NCBI GenBank assembly: GCA_036824245.1
Contig: DAITAO010000106.1
Span: 1-9,179, forward strand
DNA: 9,179 bases
Direction of reading: 5' to 3'
Source of the DNA: JACVRM01 sp036824245
GTDB lineage: Bacteria; Actinomycetota; Thermoleophilia; Gaiellales; Gaiellaceae
Both the position numbers and the translations under genes were made by a program. How positions within the stretch are numbered: position 1 is the stretch's first letter; each line of letters opens with the position of its first letter. Shown here piece by piece: positions 5,925 to 9,179 of the stretch. The notes under the pieces are model-generated. The model was not told the origin of the DNA, did not search any database, and saw only the letters and a program-made list of their open reading frames with translations.

Positions 5925-6794
5925 GTGCCCGACGGTCAGTCGGCCCCTGTCACAATCCCCGAGGTGGAGATCAAGCCCGTCGCCGAGCGTGACCGGCCGC
6001 TGCCGGCGCGCGAGCTCCGAGACGTCGTGTTCGACGTGCGCGAGCTCGGCGTGTCATACAACGGCAACCTCGCGCTGAAGGACGTCTCCTTAGAGATCTA
6101 TCGCAACTTCGTGACAGCGTTCATCGGCCCGTCAGGCTGCGGTAAGAGCACTTTCATCCGTTGCTTCAACCACATGAACGCGCTCATCCCGGGAGCTCGC
6201 ATCCACGGACAGATCCTCTACCACGATCAGGACCTCTACGGACCTCAGGTGGACGCCGTCGAGGTGCGTAAGCGCATTGGCATGGTCTTCCAGAAGCCGA
6301 ACCCGTTCCCGAAGTCGATCTACGACAACGTCGCTTTCGGCCCGCGCGTGCTCGGCATGACGAACGACCTCGACGGACGTGTCGAACGTGCGCTGCACCA
6401 GGCGGCGCTCTGGGACGAAGTCAAGGACCGCCTCAAGGCGAGCGCGCTCGGCCTCTCGGGCGGCCAGCAGCAGCGCCTGTGCATCGCGCGATGCCTGGCC
6501 GTCGAGCCGGAAGTGATCCTCATGGACGAGCCGGCGTCGGCGCTCGACCCGATCGCCACGACGCGCATCGAGGACCTCATGCACGAGCTGAAGCGCGACT
6601 ACACCATCGTCGTCGTGACCCACAACATGCAGCAGGCTGCGCGAGTCGCGGACATGACGGCCTTCTTCAGCGTGACACGCGGCGACGAGGGCGAGCGCAC
6701 CGGCATCCTCGTCGAGTACGACTCGACGGAGAAGATCTTCACCCAGCCGGGCGACAAGCGCACCGAGGACTACGTCACCGGGCGTTTCGGGTAG
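5925..6794 (+). CDS. pstB: Phosphate ABC transporter ATP-binding protein PstB
   Basis: The protein has 289 residues from the GTG at 5925. It is the cytoplasmic ATPase powering PstC/PstA. Visible motifs are Walker A GPSGCGKST (68-76), the PstB-typical Q-loop VFQKPNPFPKSIYDNV with Q123, signature LSGGQQQR (177-184), Walker B VILMDEP with E202, D-loop SALDP, and switch H233 in VVTHNMQQAARV. The end (STEKIFTQPGDKRTEDYVTGRFG) is characteristic of PstB. About 38 residues precede the ABC core, longer than the short N-terminus of E. coli PstB. AGAAGG (5911-5916) lies 8 nt before the chosen start. An in-frame GTG at 5916 is possible but would overlap the pstA stop. phoU follows after 3 nt, so the two are surely cotranscribed. 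Confidence 0.96.
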   Translation: MPDGQSAPVTIPEVEIKPVAERDRPLPARELRDVVFDVRELGVSYNGNLALKDVSLEIYRNFVTAFIGPSGCGKSTFIRCFNHMNALIPGARIHGQILYHDQDLYGPQVDAVEVRKRIGMVFQKPNPFPKSIYDNVAFGPRVLGMTNDLDGRVERALHQAALWDEVKDRLKASALGLSGGQQQRLCIARCLAVEPEVILMDEPASALDPIATTRIEDLMHELKRDYTIVVVTHNMQQAARVADMTAFFSVTRGDEGERTGILVEYDSTEKIFTQPGDKRTEDYVTGRFG

Positions 6795-6797
6795 CCC

Positions 6798-7487
6798 ATG
6801 GCGGAGAAAGCCCAGGCAATGCGAATCGGGCTCCAGACAGAGCTGGACACCCTGCAGGCGAACATTCTGGAGGAAGGCGAGCTCTGCATCCGCGCCATCC
6901 GGGGCGCGATCCAGGCCCTCAAGGAACGGGATCCCGAGCTCGCCGACGAGGTGATCGCCTTCGACGACGAGGTGGACAACCGCTACCTCGCGATCGGGCA
7001 GGGCGTCGAGTCGCTGCTGGCGCGCCAGACGCCGGTGGCCGTCGACCTGCGCTTCGTACTCGCGGTCCTGCACATCAACCTGGGGCTTGAGCGCATTGCC
7101 GACCTGTGCGTGACGATCGCCAAGCTCACGAAGCTCGTGTACGAGATCGCGCCGGACGCCAAGCTGGTCGAAGCTTTCGAGGAGATGGCACAGCGCGGGG
7201 AGGAGATGCTGCGCGTGGCTCTCGAGTCGTTCGCCAGCCGGGACGTGGCCGGCGCCGAGTCGCTCGTCGAGCTCGACGAGCTGATCGACCGCGCCAACCG
7301 GCGCGGCGTCCAGCACCTGCTCGCGCTGGGCGGCAACCCCGCGCTCCGCGAGTGGGGACTACGGATGATCGTCGTCTCGCGCTGCCTGGAGCGGATCGGC
7401 GACCACGCCGTCGACATCGGTGAGCAGACCGCCTACCTCGTCACCGGCGAGTTCCGCGAGTTCACCGACGCCTCGCACTCGCACTGA
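6798..7487 (+). CDS. phoU: Phosphate signalling protein PhoU
   Basis: The protein has 229 residues, the usual PhoU length, and is all-helical with two PhoU repeats. Each repeat shows the conserved metal-ligand signature: LGLERIADLCVTIAK in the first and RCLERIGDHAVDIGEQ in the second. PhoU sits in the cytoplasm. In known systems it links the Pst transporter to the sensor kinase, keeping the regulator off when phosphate is plentiful and limiting uptake. It is the last gene of the operon, 3 nt after pstB. No good ribosome site precedes the ATG at 6798, so translation may depend on coupling. A second in-frame ATG (6819, MRIGLQTELDTLQ) matches the usual PhoU N-terminus better and could be the real start. 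With a kinase lacking membrane segments, PhoU is the most likely link between that kinase and the transporter; this is inference. Confidence 0.95.
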   Translation: MAEKAQAMRIGLQTELDTLQANILEEGELCIRAIRGAIQALKERDPELADEVIAFDDEVDNRYLAIGQGVESLLARQTPVAVDLRFVLAVLHINLGLERIADLCVTIAKLTKLVYEIAPDAKLVEAFEEMAQRGEEMLRVALESFASRDVAGAESLVELDELIDRANRRGVQHLLALGGNPALREWGLRMIVVSRCLERIGDHAVDIGEQTAYLVTGEFREFTDASHSH

Positions 7488-7508
7488 CGCACGCCGGCTC
7501 TCACCGCA

Positions 7509-7545
7509 TTAACGCTCCTTAACAAAGTCGCTACGGCCGCTTAAT
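7509..7545. repeat. Phased TTAA(C/T) direct repeats upstream of the HtrA gene
   Basis: TTAAC occurs at 7509-7513 and 7519-7523 (10 bp apart), and TTAAT at 7541-7545 (22 bp further). The copies therefore fall on about the same face of the helix. They stand out as AT-rich words in very GC-rich DNA within the 103-bp gap after phoU, 46-82 bp upstream of the protease start. An operator for an OmpR/PhoB-type regulator is possible, but no specific binding protein can be named. Confidence 0.35.
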
Positions 7546-7551
7546 CGGCCG
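7534..7551 (+). terminator. Short GC hairpin after phoU, weak terminator candidate
   Basis: CGGCCG (7534-7539), loop CTTAAT, CGGCCG (7546-7551) can form a 6-bp all-GC stem. It is the best candidate for ending the pst-phoU transcript, 46 bp after the stop. There is no U-tract, and CGGCCG is self-palindromic, so the support is weak. Confidence 0.25.
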
Positions 7552-7576
7552 CAACGGCGCCGTAAGAGGCCGTGGC

Positions 7577-7582
7577 TATAAC
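7577..7582 (+). promoter_or_regulatory. -10 hexamer of the HtrA-like gene, probably leaderless
   Basis: TATAAC ends 8 nt before the ATG at 7591, so the transcript would start within about 2 nt of the start codon. No Shine-Dalgarno is present close to the ATG. A 10-bp palindrome, ACGGCGCCGT (7554-7563), occupies the -35 zone in place of a recognisable -35 box. This promoter separates the protease from the pst operon. Confidence 0.5.
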
Positions 7583-7590
7583 CCAGGGCG

Positions 7591-8793
7591 ATGCGACCTC
7601 GCACGGGACTCCTCACGACTGGCGCCGCGCTCGCCCTAGCCGCTCTCGCAGGCGGCGTGGTCGCGTTGGCGGGCGCGGCGCTCGTGTGGGGGTTCGATTC
7701 GGGCGACGACACCGCCGCCGCGCCGGTGGCCGCCGTCGACCGGATCGAGTCACCCTCGGAGTTTCGGCGCGGCCAGGCACTCTCGGTCGGCGAGATCTAC
7801 CGGCGGGCGAGGCCCGGCGTCGTGCAGGTCTCGACGCGCAGCGTGATCGAGTCCACCGATCCGTTGGGCTTCTCGGATCCCCAGGAGCAGAGCGGTCTGG
7901 GATCGGGCTTCGTCATCGACAAGTCGGGACACATCGTCACGAACTTCCACGTGGTCGGGGCTGTCATCCAGGGCTCGGGAGAGGTCACCGTCAGCTTCTC
8001 CAACAACGAGAGCCTGGAGGCCCGGATCGTCGGCTCGGACCAATCCACCGACACCGCCGTCCTGAAAGTGGACGCTGAATCGCGCGCGCTGACCCCGCTG
8101 GAGCTCGGCGACTCCGACAGCGTGCAGGTCGGCGACGAGGTGGTCGCCATCGGCAACCCGCTCGGCTACGAGCGCACGGTCACGTCGGGGATCGTGAGCG
8201 CCGTAGGCCGCGCCATCCAGGCCCCCAACCAGTTTCTGATCGATCAGGTCATCCAGACCGATGCTGCGATCAACTCGGGGAACTCCGGCGGCCCGCTCAT
8301 CAACGCCGCGGGCAAGGTCGTCGGCGTGAACACACAGATCGCCACGCAGACGGGCGGCAACATCGGGCTGGGTTTTGCCGTGCCGATCAACACCGTCAAG
8401 CGCGTCGCCCGGCAGATCATCGACGAGGGCAAGGTCGAGCACGCCGAGATCGGCATCGCCGGACAGACGATCGACGATGAGATCGCAAGCCTGTTCCGGC
8501 TTCCGGTCGACCGCGGAGTGCTCGTCTCCGAGGTCTATCCCGGGACTGGCGCCGCCCGCGCCGGGCTGGAGGCGGGGACGCGGAAGGTCACCGTCGAGGG
8601 CGAGACGTACGTGCTCGGCGGCGACATCATCGTGCAGGCCGACGGCAAGCCCACCAACACCGTCGTGCAGCTCCGTGAGGTCGTCTCCGCCAAGGACCCA
8701 GGCGACACCGTCGAGCTGAAGATCCATCGCGACACCGAGCAAAAGACGGTCAAAGTCGAGCTTGGGCGGCAGCCTCCCTCCCCTCGCGGCTAG
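7591..8793 (+). CDS. HtrA/DegP-like trypsin-type serine protease with PDZ domain, membrane-anchored
   Basis: The protein has 400 residues. A short basic N-terminus and one hydrophobic segment (about 11-34) anchor it with the protease outside the membrane. The trypsin-like domain (about 65-275) has a complete triad: H120 in IVTNFHVV, D154 in STDTAVLKV and S232 in NSGNSGGPL. It also has the family-typical VVAIGNPLG, TSGIVSA, IQTDAAIN and IGLGFAVPI. One PDZ domain follows (about 285-392: AEIGIAG, RGVLVSEVYPGTGAARAGL, GGDIIVQADGKP, PGDTVELKI). Such proteases degrade or refold damaged exported proteins under envelope stress. The gene has its own promoter and is followed by strong hairpins, so it is probably monocistronic. 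No sequence feature ties it to phosphate, although exported PstS proteins would be possible clients. DegP, DegQ and PepD-type names cannot be chosen from sequence alone. Confidence 0.93.
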   Translation: MRPRTGLLTTGAALALAALAGGVVALAGAALVWGFDSGDDTAAAPVAAVDRIESPSEFRRGQALSVGEIYRRARPGVVQVSTRSVIESTDPLGFSDPQEQSGLGSGFVIDKSGHIVTNFHVVGAVIQGSGEVTVSFSNNESLEARIVGSDQSTDTAVLKVDAESRALTPLELGDSDSVQVGDEVVAIGNPLGYERTVTSGIVSAVGRAIQAPNQFLIDQVIQTDAAINSGNSGGPLINAAGKVVGVNTQIATQTGGNIGLGFAVPINTVKRVARQIIDEGKVEHAEIGIAGQTIDDEIASLFRLPVDRGVLVSEVYPGTGAARAGLEAGTRKVTVEGETYVLGGDIIVQADGKPTNTVVQLREVVSAKDPGDTVELKIHRDTEQKTVKVELGRQPPSPRG

Positions 8794-8804
8794 CCGCTCT
8801 TCAT

Positions 8805-8831
8805 AGGGCCCCAGCCCCCCGCGGGGCCCCT
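8805..8831 (+). terminator. GC-rich hairpin downstream of the HtrA-like gene
   Basis: AGGGCCCC (8805-8812) pairs with GGGGCCCCT (8823-8831), giving 8 bp with one bulged C and a 10-nt loop. A C/T-rich run follows. It starts 11 bp after the TAG stop, a natural position for termination. Confidence 0.5.
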
Positions 8832-8847
8832 CTCCTCCCCTCTCGCA

Positions 8848-8875
8848 CCGCTGAAGGCCACCTGGCCTTCAGCGG
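8848..8875 (+). terminator. Perfect 12-bp hairpin, second terminator in tandem
   Basis: CCGCTGAAGGCC (8848-8859) and GGCCTTCAGCGG (8864-8875) are exact reverse complements around the loop ACCT. It is the strongest inverted repeat I found in the window. It lacks a U-tract and lies between the protease stop and the promoter of the next gene, so a terminator is the likely role. The symmetry would also allow function on the opposite strand. Confidence 0.65.
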
Positions 8876-8904
8876 AAGCGGGAGGCTCGCGAGGGCTGTT
8901 TGTG

Positions 8905-8910
8905 TCTAAC
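8905..8910 (+). promoter_or_regulatory. -10-like hexamer of the carboxylate-amine ligase gene
   Basis: TCTAAC ends 8 nt before the ATG at 8919, the same geometry as the TATAAC in front of the protease gene, and no Shine-Dalgarno precedes the start. A leaderless or nearly leaderless transcript is likely. No -35 box is recognisable. Confidence 0.38.
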
Positions 8911-8918
8911 GTTCCGGG

Positions 8919-9179
8919 ATGCGAGAGGAAGGCCGCTGGGGGGAGAGCTCACCCTGGTCGGTGGGTGTCGAGGAGGAGCTCATGCTCGTCGCCGCCGATT
9001 CGCTTCTGCTCGAGCCGGGCGGTGGTCCAATCGTTCGCGCGGCCGAGCTGCTCGAGCTGCCCGGCCGCATCAAGACCGAGCTGTTTGCCAGCGTCATCGA
9101 GCTGAACAGCGACGTGTGCGGCTCGGTCGGCGAGGCCGCCGAGGTGCTGGCGCGCCTGCGCTCGGAGGCGGCGACGCTC
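8919..9179 (+). CDS. GCS2-family carboxylate-amine ligase (YbdK/glutamate-cysteine ligase 2-like), 3' truncated by window edge
   Basis: The first 87 residues are visible and the frame runs off the end. WSVGVEEELMLVAADS (13-28) is the N-terminal signature of the family, with glutamates that bind metal and ATP. KTELFASVIELNSDVCGSV (52-70) matches its second conserved block. Family members use ATP to form an amide between a carboxylate (glutamate in known cases) and an amine, without an ATP-grasp fold. The natural substrate of YbdK-type proteins in actinobacteria is generally not established, so no specific reaction is claimed. The ATG at 8919 was chosen because it lies a few residues before the conserved block and just after a -10-like hexamer. 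The gene is independent of the phosphate operon. Confidence 0.82.
   Translation, partial: MREEGRWGESSPWSVGVEEELMLVAADSLLLEPGGGPIVRAAELLELPGRIKTELFASVIELNSDVCGSVGEAAEVLARLRSEAATL

Noticed and set aside
6132..7316. Long minus-strand open frame opposite pstB and phoU
   Set aside because: It crosses the junction of two unmistakable plus-strand genes and shows only low-complexity His/Asp/Arg-rich sequence.
7439..7466. GTCACC and GTTCACC words at the end of phoU
   Set aside because: Spacing is 21 bp rather than 22, and the words encode the phoU C-terminus (REFTDAS), so chance is the simpler explanation.
1..9179. CRISPR arrays, tRNA or rRNA genes, insertion sequences
   Set aside because: Reading through found no regularly spaced repeats, no tRNA-like cloverleaf ends, and no transposase motifs or terminal inverted repeats.

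Overview
The window is one strand-coherent stretch of very GC-rich DNA with strong third-position GC bias. It carries a complete high-affinity phosphate uptake and phosphate-sensing locus. The GTTCACC-type 11-nt direct repeats (the Streptomyces PHO-box style), several starts with a -10-like hexamer directly in front of them and no Shine-Dalgarno, GTG starts, and an actinobacterial type of membrane-anchored HtrA all suggest an actinobacterium. A deep lineage such as Thermoleophilia is plausible, but that is an impression and not a result.

Layout. Positions 3-218 are the C-terminus of an ATP-grasp ligase, ending at a GC hairpin shared with the converging response-regulator gene (250-945, minus strand). 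The regulator is divergent from a histidine kinase (959-1927, plus strand). The two ATG codons are 13 bp apart and lie in the two arms of one 19-bp inverted repeat. Next come two paralogous phosphate-binding proteins: pstS1 (2004-3017, acidic lipoprotein) and pstS2 (3121-4092, basic, not lipidated). Each is preceded by a PHO-box-like element with the same internal geometry and the same distance to a -10-like hexamer. Then follow pstC (4109), pstA (5044, 4-nt overlap), pstB (5925) and phoU (6798-7487), closely packed as one operon. A 103-bp gap with TTAAC repeats and a promoter leads to an HtrA-like serine protease (7591-8793). Two strong hairpins follow, and then the start of a GCS2-family carboxylate-amine ligase (8919 to the window edge).

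How it works together. PstS1 and PstS2 capture phosphate outside the membrane and pass it to the PstC/PstA channel, driven by the PstB ATPase. PhoU couples transporter state to the kinase, which phosphorylates the PhoB/PhoP-type regulator. The regulator most likely binds the PHO boxes in front of each pstS gene, closing the loop. HtrA and the two flanking ligases have no evident functional tie to phosphate.

The window is mostly a recognisable pst-pho locus. I do not see an unknown system. The points worth following are the duplicated pstS genes with matching regulatory fronts, the symmetric start-codon palindrome between the two-component genes, and the absence of any membrane segment in the kinase.
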